Below, piece by piece: positions 9,714 to 18,739 of a stretch of 23,953 nucleotides of DNA (its first letter is position 1; each line of letters opens with the position of its first letter). The stretch is from Clarireedia homoeocarpa (taxonomy: Eukaryota; Ascomycota; Leotiomycetes; Helotiales; Rutstroemiaceae), in contig LNKV01000113.1 of assembly GCA_001465935.1 (NCBI GenBank), positions 1 through 23,953 of the forward strand, given 5' to 3'. The position numbers and the translations under genes were made by a program. The notes below the pieces were generated by a model that saw only the letters and a list, made by a program, of their open reading frames with translations, had not been told where the DNA came from and did not search any database.

Positions 9714-10073
9714 ATCAGATTCAAGGTAATGTGGCTGTTGAGGAGGGGGAGTCTCAGGTCATATCGTCAACCCAGCCACGCTGTGGAATATGTGAACAAC
9801 TCAGGTATACCAAAATGACTTGTCCAGATCGTGTAGTAGGTCCTGCTTCAGTTACTACATTTATTTACTGGGCTTTCATGTTAGTTATTTCTGTAAAACC
9901 TAATTCTAAGTGCTATTTAACCTGTCGCCGGTAGTTGTTACATGAGCAAATCTTCACGTAGATAAAGAAAATATGAAAAAGGTTTATCTCAAATGGAATC
10001 TTCCTAATTTATACCTTCAAATATAGATATATCAATATTTGCGCCAAAAGTCAAATAAAATTACACCCTGAAG

Positions 10074-12922
10074 TTATAGCCCATAAATATATCGCAGTGC
10101 TTTCTCATGTTGCGATTCAAACTGTGAGGCAAAAGTGTCAAAACTAGCCATAGATTCTTCGGAAATTGTTAAGAACTATATGCGTTAGTACTAACTCAAA
10201 GTGGACGTTGTCAGAATAGCTATGTTACCCGTCTAAACCAAAACTCTAAAGTTTTATCTTCGTCATTTTCTAGTTTATATTGAGCAATCGTTGAATAGAA
10301 AGTCGATAGTTGGTCTCTCATCGCGGAGGGATTCTGTTGAACAGCTAAAATGATTCCAGTGAGGGCGGATGCTTTTTCGTCTACGTTCTCAATCGATGTT
10401 ATTCGCTCCAAAAACTTTTCTGCAATCTCATAAACGTCATTTCCTATAATCTGTGGGTTTTGAAGACCTAATCTTCCTAAAGCAATGATAGCATTCTCAT
10501 TAACAGATTTGTTAGTATTAGAGTCTCTGATGATATTAAGAAGGCTTTGAAAAAGCTCTTCAGCATTGGGAATTCCTTCCCCAAGCTGAATACATATGAC
10601 GCCTGCAGACCAGCAGGCATTATTTACTGCGTTAATCATATCTATATCATCTTTTCCTATAAGACAATTCTGCTTTAACTGCTCAACAAGTATTTGCATG
10701 ATATTTTGAAGAAAGGGCCGAAGTTCAGGAAACACACGCTTCGCACAGTGTCCAAGTAATTCATAAGCAGCTCGACATCCGTCATCAGGTGCGCTCTTTA
10801 TACAGAAAGTGAGTAGCTCAAAAAAGTCCGGCTTTGATTTGCATACGAGAGATGTGATCTTTTGATCATCGAGCACGTCGAAAAGGGCTATGAGTAGGCT
10901 TATAGCAGGGACGAGACATTCGGGGTTGCATATATCCATATCCATATCCATATCTGAAATCATCGTAGGATCGAGAATCCGATAGATAATCATAATACAT
11001 CTTGAGAACATATCATCTACAAATGTCTGAAATTGGTGGTCCTGTGCCATCATAATTTCCAGTGCCATCACTACTGACGAGAGACATTCAAAGAGATAGA
11101 TAAGCTCAAAAGATTGATTTGAGACACTCTTCCATCGCTTATTGAGTGCTGATATTAGGCCAGCGAATATACGTATAAGCTCGTCAAAGTTTTCTTCGGT
11201 AAACATACCCCAAACAGTGTTTGCGATGGTTCCCACAGAATCATACAGCATCATCATATTTTCACCCTTATAATCATTGAAGCAGAAGACAAGCTGTTCG
11301 ATTATAGAAGCGGAATGTGGAATAAGTTTGTCTCCGACGCTCTCTCCAAGACAGGCAAGTGCAGATGCCCCGGCTTGTTGTACTCTTTTATTATTGTCCT
11401 GCATTCTCCGTAGAATGCCCTCCGTAACAGCTTGTACCAAATTTTTTTCTTTGTCAATCAAAGATGAATAGCGCCCAAGAGCCCAGCAGGTGATATTGCG
11501 AACAGAGGATTGACTATCCTCGAGTAGTTTGATTAAATTAGGAATAAGTACTGGTAAAGAAGGAGCTACAACGTCTTTACATTCTTCAGCAACTGAGCCA
11601 AGTGCAAAAACAGCTGCTTCACGATATTGCCATTCTGAATGTTCACTATACTTTGTCACAACGGGCAAGATCGCCTGGAAAATCGGGCCTGGAAATTGAC
11701 CGGCGAACTTTATCAATGCGTGGGCTGAGACACGTCGAACATTCCATTCATTCTCGGGATTTTCATCGGAATTGTTTTCAGAACTACTTATTCTGCCTTG
11801 AGCAAAGATCTTTTCTGTATCTTCAGCCCGATCTTCCTCTTCTGCATCGCTCTCGTCATCTTCAAGTCGGGCAATGTCTTCCTCGCAATAAACCATACTA
11901 GATAGTAACACTGGGATGATTCTGTGGAAGTCAGGTTCTAGTGACTGCTGCAGAGCTGAGTTGCTATCGGCGACTTTCAGCCAAAATTCTGCTGCTTCAC
12001 GCTGCAGATCTTTTTCTTCAAAATTCTGCTGTTGAATGATAATATAGTCAACCAGGAATGAAATATGATGTTGAATCTGATCTGGACTAATCTCCACTAA
12101 CTCGACAAATATACGACAGAGTTCTTTGTGTACTTCAGGAGTGGAACATTGTGCCAGTTCGGTTAGGTAATTGAGAAACCCCTCAAGGTTTTGTAACAAG
12201 ACTGCCGGTTCGTGAGGAATTAGAAGATTTATGCTTCTCAAAGCGAGACATTGGATATTTGGGACTGGGTACTTTGAAACCTCAACTAGCTTAGGTAGAA
12301 GCTCAATTAGCTCAGGTATGAGGCTGTTAATATGTCGCTGTTCCTGAGAATTTTTGTCAAGAATATTTTCGTCTCCATATTCGCTGTTATCACAGATCTT
12401 CATGAACGTTTCCATTGCTGTCTCTTGTAATTCTTGATTTCCTGATTCAGGACCAACTATAGAAAGAAGAGTAGACAAGATTCTTGGCCACACAAGGATT
12501 CTATTATCGCTGACGATTTGTGCAATTATGTTTCCCGTATGCTTACGGATTTGTTGATTATTATCCCGAAGGTTATCAAGAACCGAAGTTCGGATATATT
12601 CCTGATTTTTTTCTGAGAAATTTTCAAACATTTCCTTGACGTGATTTTTTAGCATGGTCGCCGCAGCACATCTGATATCTGTTGGTTGAACTGAGCTTGA
12701 AAACAGGTATGTTAGATAATTACTGTTGTCAGGTAAAGATTTGGCTTCAGCCAGCATCTATATTAGAAAAGAAAAATCAGTGAATCTACAATGTGATATA
12801 GTAGCCAGTGGAAAACTTACACGTTCTGCGTTAATTCGTACATCTTTATCATGCGTGGTGTATGAATCTTTGAGAGCAATTGATAACTGTAGCAATCGCT
12901 CTGTATCAGGCTGCCATGCCAT
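10074..12922 (-). CDS. Transportin / karyopherin beta-2 (Kap104-like), 3 exons
   Basis: Nuclear import receptor of the importin-beta superfamily; family members carry PY-NLS cargoes such as mRNA-binding proteins through the nuclear pore and release them on Ran-GTP. Exons on the minus strand: 12922-12821 (34 codons, starts MAWQP), 12757-10229, and 10175-10074. Introns are 63 nt (GTAAGT, CTGAT branch, TAG) and 53 nt (GTAACA, perfect TACTAAC, TAG), both phase 0. The last 33 codons, ending YIYGL, are missed if the long frame is read to its own stop at 10220. Total length is 910 aa, as usual for the family. HEAT repeats run throughout. The acidic loop (about residues 328-352, LEDDESDAEEEDRAEDTEK) precedes the conserved EWNVRRVSAHAL, and VRNITCWALGRY and YDSVGTIANTV match family blocks. 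No stops or frame breaks were seen. By eye it looks more divergent than typical Kap104, so it could be a paralogue. Confidence 0.92.
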
Positions 12923-13308
12923 AATTAAGAAGTGTATATACGGAGACTATATAATAGTAACGGCTATGACTGGAGTATATCAATATTTGACAGCTAATAT
13001 TTCTGGATAGGGATAATATCAACTAGGTATAGTAGTAAGAGCTTTGCTATGAAGAAATGGATAACTGAAATGATAGATACTATATAAACAGCTGTCAAAC
13101 TACCTAGCAAAACAATATCTTTGCAAGATTATTGTACTAATTTTGTATCTTTATTGTAGTTTATAAAAATAGCTTATCGAATAGTCTAACTTTAGCTTGT
13201 AAATTAATAATAATTCCGAAAAAATAAAGCAGTTAAAGATAATAAAAGTTAGTCATCTTAATCTTAATAAGTATAATTAAGTACTAAATATAAATACATT
13301 GATAATAT
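12923..13308. other. Very AT-rich 5' flank of the transportin gene
   Basis: About 390 bp of AT-rich DNA between the transportin start codon and the first solo LTR. It should hold the transportin promoter and 5' UTR, but no clear TATA box or other site can be singled out. Confidence 0.4.
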
Positions 13309-13313
13309 ATATT

Positions 13314-13634
13314 TGTCGGGAGTAATGGTTTTTCCGGGCCGTACCGACCATTTCGAGCTTCCTTACAACCGAATTACAGCTAATACATTTACGGCAGCTG
13401 TATTTGCAGCGATGCATCCAGCTGCATCCGAAGCCGGATAAAGGAGCCAGAACCGTACGAAGGGTAAATTATAAATAGAGGATGTAGCTAGCTAGAGATT
13501 AAATAATCAAGACGGTTTATACAACCAGAACTGGGCTGCACCATAGTGTAGCCCTGTTCCCCGTATAAGCGTCGACCGGCGTACATTATTCACGTGATCA
13601 CTTATTCGAGCATACGCCCCTGGGCGTACCAACA
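13314..13634 (+). mobile_element. Solo LTR, family C, ATATT duplication
   Basis: A 321-bp block beginning TGTCGGGAGTAATGG and ending GCGTACCAACA, with ATATT on both sides (13309-13313 and 13635-13639). A TATAAATAG sequence near 13471 would be its promoter. It is GC-richer than the surrounding DNA and shares only the TG...CA style of ends with family A. It is the only copy of this family in the window, and no internal region is present. Confidence 0.8.
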
Positions 13635-13763
13635 ATATTATAAGGTGAACTAGAACTGATCTGATCTAATACTCAGTATTGTATTACTTACTATAAGATT
13701 TATTATATATTACAAGACTTTATAGATAGTAAGTTGTTAAGATTTTGTGCATTTTGTTAGTAT

Positions 13764-13813
13764 GGTCAGTTTGGACAATTTGGACAGTTTGGACAGTTTG
13801 GACAGTTTGGTCA
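13764..13813 (+). repeat. 9-bp tandem repeat, about 5.5 units
   Basis: The unit GGACAGTTT (with GGTCAGTTT and GGACAATTT variants) is repeated five times plus five bases. It lies inside LTR copy A3 and is absent from the other family A copies, so it expanded after or just before this insertion. Confidence 0.9.
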
Positions 13814-13853
13814 AGGACCCACCACCTCAAACTATACATAGTAGTGATCGATT

Positions 13854-14012
13854 AGGCTTACGAAGCCTATGACTTCAGGCTTACGAAGCCTGTGGTTCAG
13901 GCTTACGTGGCCTGTAGTCTAGGTCTGTAACGCCTGTGGTCTAGACCTGTAACGCCTGTGGCAAATAGGCTTGAGAAGCCTAAGGCAATAGACCTGAAAG
14001 GCCTATAAATAC
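13854..14012 (+). repeat. Palindrome array (seven units) plus TATA box in LTR A3
   Basis: Units start at 13854, 13877, 13899, 13921, 13943, 13967 and 13990, that is, 22-24 bp apart. Three read AGGCTTACGAAGCCT or one change away from it; others are variants such as AGGTCTGTAACGCCT. The array ends in GCCTATAAATA. This is the largest array among the four solo copies. Confidence 0.8.
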
Positions 14013-14147
14013 CTCTAGTCCTTCCCACTGTAGATAGCCATCATCAATCATCAATAATCAAGTCCATCAAGTCAAGCATTGAGTACCCTATAATTGAAGT
14101 CTTTAAGCCTACAAATCTGCTGTGCCTCTGGAATATCCAAGACATTT

Positions 14148-14612
14148 TACTAAAAGCTACGATTACAAGCGAAAAACCCCGAAAACCCCCGATATAAGGA
14201 AGCACATGGACAACATTCATCGTAATTCCAAAGTAAACTAGAATCATTTTCCTGCATATTCTCTTAGATTATTGAATATAAAATTATATTATTGTGATTT
14301 CATTGCAAGGCTCTCTCCACAAATAGGTCTGACGACTGTAGTGAGGTCAGCATATCCGCCTTGCGTTTGTGTTTCTGGATGCGTATTAAGTTCAGATCGT
14401 TGAAATAAATATGGATCACTAGAAGGTGAGGAAGGACCCCTTCATGAAATGAAGATATTTCTTGACAGAAGTCGCAAATTCATTTCTTTGTCTCGACATC
14501 GTCTAATGACTTTGCTTCCACTCATCCCCAACTACATCTGTAATAAACTACCCATTTTCATGAGATGCCACGCTTCTGTTCCTAAAAAGATCCACTCATA
14601 GCTGTGGTCACC
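14148..14612. other. Promoter-side flank of the PAQR gene
   Basis: 465 bp between solo LTR A3 and the PAQR start codon. No clear TATA box was found. A short minus-strand frame that enters it from the LTR is not credible as a gene. Confidence 0.4.
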
Positions 14613-15699
14613 ATGGATGTTATCAAACCCGAAAAAGGAACACAACCTACATCGCCCGAAGTAGAAACGACTTCTTCTTCTCCTCCACCACCCTCCGCTT
14701 ACCCACATCTCCTCACCTACCACGAGCTCCCCTCCTGGTACCAAGACAACCCACTGATTTACGCCTCCTACCGGCCCGTTTCTCAATCTTTCCTCGCTTC
14801 CCTCCGCTCCACTCTCCGTCTGCACAACGAAACCCTCAATATCCACACCCATTCCATCCCCTTCTTTCTCTGCGCCTTCTTCTCCGGCTTCATTTTCTAC
14901 ATTCTGCCGCAGCGCTATCCACGTGCCTCCCGCGCCGACAAAGCAGTCTTCGGTCTCTGGTTCGCGCTCTCCGCGACGTGTTTGGGGTTGAGTGCCGCCT
15001 ATCATACGCTGATGAATCATTCACAGCGGGTGGCCAGTCTATGGCTGAGGCTGGATTTCGTGGGAATTGTGGTTATGATTTTGGGGAATTTTGGAAGCGG
15101 GATTTATGTGGCGTTTTATTGCGAGGAGAAATTGAGGGTATTTTATTGGTCTATGGTATGTTTCTTATCCTTCTACTTTCTGCTTGGGGGGAGAAATAGA
15201 GAACTAATATAGGAGAATGTGAAAGATTTTAGCGTTAGCGTTAGTCTTAGCGGTTGTACTGCTGCATCCGCGTTTTCAGGGGCCGGAGCGGAGGATTTTT
15301 CGAGTTGGTTTGTTTGTAGGTACGGCGTGTTCGGAGTTTGCGCCGATTATTAACGCGATTGTGATTTTTGGGTGGGGTGATGTGATGAGAGGCACAGGGG
15401 TGCCTTGGTATCTTGGAGAAGGGGCATTGTTGGCTGTGGCGGCTACCGTTTATATTGTGAGTTATCTACTTCCTTCACAGAGTCCTAAAGAGTTTCAAGG
15501 TGACTAGAGACAGAGATGCTGATATGCGAAATACTAGATGCGTATACCAGAACGATATAGGCCGGGAAATTTTGATTTATGGGGACACTCTCATCAGATT
15601 TTTCATGTCCTGATTGTGGTTGCAACGGGTCTGCATTTAGCGGGATTGTTAGCTGCGTATAATTATGAGTATCATCATCCACGGTGCGGAGTTCGATGA
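14613..15699 (+). CDS. PAQR/Izh family membrane protein (hemolysin III / adiponectin-receptor type), 3 exons
   Basis: Seven-transmembrane protein of the PAQR family; fungal Izh members influence zinc and lipid homeostasis, and adiponectin receptors show zinc-dependent ceramidase activity. Exons: 14613-15155, 15226-15456 and 15538-15699; introns of 70 nt (GTATGT...AAAG, CTAAT branch) and 81 nt (GTGAGT...CTAG), both phase 0; 311 aa, normal for the family. The start ATG has an excellent context (TCACCATGG). The proline-rich cytosolic N-terminus (residues 1-40) is followed by HNETLNIHTH (71-80), the family signature. The three zinc ligands appear present: His131 in SAAYHT, and His277 and His281 in HQIFH. 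The second exon reads ILALALVLAVVLLHPRFQG, a membrane segment followed by the usual loop. The gene ends shortly after the last membrane segment. No break seen. Reading without splicing gives a false stop at 15210. Confidence 0.93.
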
Positions 15700-16004
15700 T
15701 GTATTCATGGTGATGTTATAGTTTGTGAAGATTTAGCTCACGGTCTCATTTCAGTATTAAAATTTTGTGTTCTTTCTGCAATACATTTGATGAGTGTTGT
15801 GGTTTCAAATGCGAAGTTGAAGTTTGACTACTAGAATGGTGTCGAAGTTCCTAATATCTGATGGAAATGCGAAATAGTTATCTCTATATTTCATCTAGGC
15901 GTTTCCAAGAGTGACAGAAGACTTTCTTCTATCATAACATCAAATGTAGAAATCCATATCTGCAATATCTCCCATGTTCCAATGATATATTACAAGTAGT
16001 CGAT
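15700..16004. other. 3' flank of the PAQR gene
   Basis: About 300 bp of AT-rich DNA that should include the 3' UTR of the PAQR transcript. Nothing else was recognised. Confidence 0.4.
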
Positions 16005-16168
16005 GTGGCAATAGGTCTAAGGAGTACCTATATATATATATGAAGTCTTTCCCACTGTGAATAGCCCAGTAGAGCAGTAAAATCAATCTTAAGATTACCC
16101 TCGATTTAAGTCCATTTGAAACGTACAGGCACTATTCTCTGCGTGTCAATCTTCTGTACTCTTCAACA
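16005..16168 (+). mobile_element. Truncated LTR, family A (copy A5)
   Basis: The 3' half of a family A LTR: GGCAATAGGTCTAAGG, a TATATATATA stretch in place of the TATA box, AGTCTTTCCCACTGTGAATAGC, and the family end CTTCAACA at 16168. The 5' half with the palindromes is missing, and no target duplication is found. It is joined directly to the LINE relic that follows. It is the most diverged copy in the window and probably the oldest. Confidence 0.7.
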
Positions 16169-17530
16169 AAGGCGACGGGCTGTAGAGGCTAGCAAGGTGG
16201 AGTAAAAACGGAAGCAGTACCCCGACACAGATACACTCCCTCCGAACAAGCAGTGGTCTGGCAGAGACATTCGAACCAAGACCCACTCCCTGATAGAACA
16301 ATTCTTCCCAACCTCCGAGGCCGATTCGTCCGACATTCCCAACCAGGTCAACCGGGAGGAGTTCGAAACTGAGCTTAGCACTACGTACGAGGAAATCAGG
16401 AATATCCTGAACGGGTATTCCTCCAAATCGGCGCCGGGGAGCGATGAGATCCCCTTCCACTTCATCAAGGCCCTAGGAGAGCCGGCCGGCCGGCCCTCAC
16501 ACTACTAGCGAACGCATGCCTACAGCTCAGAAATCTACCTACCTATCTGAGAACAGCCAAGACAGTCATACTGTGCAAACTAGGAAAGGGATCCTACGAA
16601 GCGCCGAGCGCCTGGCGGCCGATCGCCCTGCTCAAAAGTATCGGTAAGATAGTCGAGAAGCTAGTCGCCAAACGGATCAGGAGGCAGTAAAAGCTCACAA
16701 ATTACTTCATTCCAGCCAGATGAGAGCCTGAGCCGAGCGAAGCACTGAGACCGCCCTCGAGCTACTCACACGAATGGTACAAACAGTCTAAGGAGGGAGT
16801 AAGGATCATATAGCTACACTACTGTCCTTAGATATCTCTGGAGTATTCCCGACTGTCAAGTACGAGCGCCTAGTAGCAATAGTCAGGAAGCTAGGCTTCC
16901 CGAAATGGCTACAGTAATGGATACAGAGCTTCCTAGAAGGAAGAACGACAACACTAGTAATTAACGGTAAAGAGTCGCCAGAGTTCCCAATCATGGCAGG
17001 GCTCCCACAATAATCACCGCTCTCTCCAATTCTGTCCTTGCTCTACATCTACGAGCTGATCAGAATCGTAGACAATCCAGGGCGGGGACCCACACAGTCG
17101 GGTTGTTGGAGGTTACAGCAGGTTGACACGTAGAATGGTGCCTGTAGGCTCGTAAATGAACTTAAAGTAAGGTAATCGGTAGCTTGATTCAACTGTTCTG
17201 ATCTTATGATTGATGATACTGATGGGCTATCTACAGTAGGAAGGACTAGCTATATTTATAGGCATTTCCAGACCTATTGCCTTAGACCTATTCCTCAGGC
17301 TTCCCAAGCCTGAAACGTGGACTGTATAACCCTAAAACATAGGCTATATAGGCCTAAAACATAGGCTATATAGGTCTAAAACAATCGCTATGACATCCAG
17401 TTTCAAGGTAGCTGGAATAGGCCTACCTACCCTACTAACGTGGTTTCAACACGGGTTCGTATACGACCTCAAAGTATTGGCTTATTCAACTAATTTTTAA
17501 GTTTGAAGAATACAAGATATATTATTGAGA
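16169..17530 (+). pseudogene. Tad1-like LINE reverse transcriptase relic, split by an LTR
   Basis: The plus strand holds decayed ORF2 of a fungal non-LTR retrotransposon in three frames. It includes LARWSKNGSSTP (about 16190), FETELSTTYEEIRNIL then SAPGSDEIPFHFIKAL (about 16363-16475), RSTETALELLTRMVQ (about 16740), LLSLDISGVFPTV (RT motif A, expected Asp present, about 16825), FLEGRTTTLVINGKE, GLPQ-stop-SPLSPIL (motif B, about 17000), and, after the inserted LTR, GFVYDLKVLAYSTN (motif C, 17454-17495), where the family has FVDD. There are many stops and frameshifts, some being CAA/CAG-to-TAA/TAG type. The endonuclease and RNase H parts are absent. The relic fades out near 17530. Confidence 0.8.
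17104..17451 (-). mobile_element. Solo LTR, family A (copy A4), CGGGT duplication
   Basis: A 348-bp LTR on the minus strand. Its 5' end (TGTTGAAACCACG) is at 17451 and its 3' end (CCTCCAACA) at 17104. It is flanked by CGGGT on both sides (17099-17103 and 17452-17456). It interrupts the LINE reverse transcriptase just before motif C. Palindromes at roughly 22-bp steps lie between about 17260 and 17390, next to the TATAAATATAG box on the minus strand (about 17250-17261). It is very similar to copy A2. Confidence 0.9.
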
Positions 17531-17636
17531 AGCTTAATGCTATATTTATATAGTAGAGTCAAGACTATTATAACGATCTTTACTAAATTGTACCTGTAGC
17601 TAGCCTACAAGTGTACACTGTACTAGTCTTTATAAG

Positions 17637-18070
17637 TGTGACGTGCCTTCCCCGATGGCCCAGTACTGTGAAGCACTCAGGCAGAAGCATATCTAAATGG
17701 AACACTTATAGATTCAACGTAGACTTAGAATAATCAACTAAAAGACTAACTACAGGCTGGGAGAAGCAGGCTCTTATGTAGGCCAGTGCGGCACATGCTG
17801 CAGCCCTAGCTTACGGGTGTGACAATAGGTCTCAAAGAGAATCGGATTAACCTTAGAATTAACAACTAAGGAGTTAAGAGAGCTTCAGAGATCGAAGAGC
17901 CTATATACAGAAAGGGGTCACGTGCTTCTCTCGTGCCTAGCTAACTCCATTCAGTCCTAGCTTGTATCGGCCTGAGGCCTCGAAGGATGAGCAGACAGAT
18001 TAGCAGAATCTGGCTAAGCATGAAATCGTACGTATCGTTACAACGGGTATGATTCAGCCGATTCGTTACA
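17637..18070 (+). mobile_element. LTR, family B (copy B2), interrupted by B3
   Basis: The outer LTR begins TGTGACGTGCCTTCCCC (17637) and ends GATTCGTTACA (18070). It is about 204 bp long once the inner LTR and one target copy (230 bp) are taken out. It shares GACTAACTACAGGCTGGGAG with copy B1 at 3.5 kb. No matching target duplication was found (ATAAG before, CCAGT after), which fits an old or rearranged copy. The first and last bases (TGTGACG and CGTTACA) form a short inverted repeat. Confidence 0.65.
17818..18042 (+). mobile_element. Solo LTR, family B (copy B3), ACGGG duplication
   Basis: A 225-bp LTR from TGTGACAATAGGTCTC to GTATCGTTACA, flanked by ACGGG on both sides (17813-17817 and 18043-18047). 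It sits inside copy B2 of the same family. Its 5' part (AGAATCGGATTAACCTTAGAA) matches copy B1 near 3507. No internal region is present. Confidence 0.85.
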
Positions 18071-18739
18071 CCAGTTCTCTTTTTTCAAACCAATTACCTC
18101 ATCATGTCATGTTTCATTTGATTGAAATTACTCTTTTCTATATATCTATCAAAATCTATCAATGATTAACGTATCTAGTTTCACTTCAATCTATTCGCAG
18201 CTTCTGTTCTGTGTCTGAAGTCTTTGGGATGATTAAAAACTACTCGAGCAGCTTTTGAAAGATATCGCCAAACTTTGAGAATAGCTTCATATATTGTTTT
18301 GTTGTCAGAGGGGATCAAGCAAGTTTTGTTGCATACATCAAGATATTTTCTCCCTAATAAGACGATTTTCGTCAGTAAATTAAACCAAAAATAACTTAAA
18401 ATTACATGAATCGAGAGTATTTTTCCAGTATTTCGCTTAATTTAGTGATGTATCTTTTTATTATCAGACCGATTAATAGTCACTGAGGGTAAGATAAGTT
18501 TAGAGTATACACAATTAGTAACGAGTTATAGACGCTAGTATAATAATAATCTCTAATTATAGAAGTCTTCTATGGTGCTATATGTCATCCGTTTCAATTT
18601 TCACTAATTTTATAATGTGAGCTATTGGAGACTAAAAATATCCTTCTGTGCTGCTTTTAAATTTTTCTTATATGGAGCTGGATATAAAGACGATGAGTTC
18701 ATTGGTAATAATAAATTTCATCCCATCGACATACTAATC
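18071..18739. other. AT-rich upstream region of the patatin-like gene
   Basis: Should hold the promoter and possibly an upstream exon of the next gene: the reading frame of its first exon stays open back to about 18618, ahead of the first in-frame ATG at 18740. No clear TATA box or transposon end was found. Confidence 0.4.

Larger units (their letters stand above)
13755..14142 (+). mobile_element. Solo LTR, family A (copy A3), CATTT duplication
   Basis: A 388-bp LTR beginning TGTTAGTATGG and ending ATATCCAAGA, flanked by CATTT at 13750-13754 and 14143-14147. The expected end CAACA reads CAAGA here. It is the longest copy because it has both a local 9-bp tandem repeat near its start and seven palindromes. 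The TATAAATA box is near 14004, followed by CTAGTCCTTCCCACTGTAG. It lies 470 bp upstream of the PAQR start codon and points the same way. Confidence 0.85.

Noticed and set aside
9731..9934. 67-codon plus frame just after LTR A2
   Set aside because: No family features, no good start context, and it begins just downstream of the LTR target duplication; probably chance. I see no primer-binding site that would make it the start of a gag gene.
11277..11901. Plus-strand frames within the transportin gene
   Set aside because: Antisense shadows of the HEAT-repeat coding sequence.
14532..15020. 162-codon minus frame opposite the PAQR gene
   Set aside because: Shadow of PAQR exon 1, whose coding sense is fixed by the family motifs and splice sites.
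16146..16468. Two overlapping minus frames of about 100 codons
   Set aside because: Shadows of the LINE reverse transcriptase relic, which reads on the plus strand.
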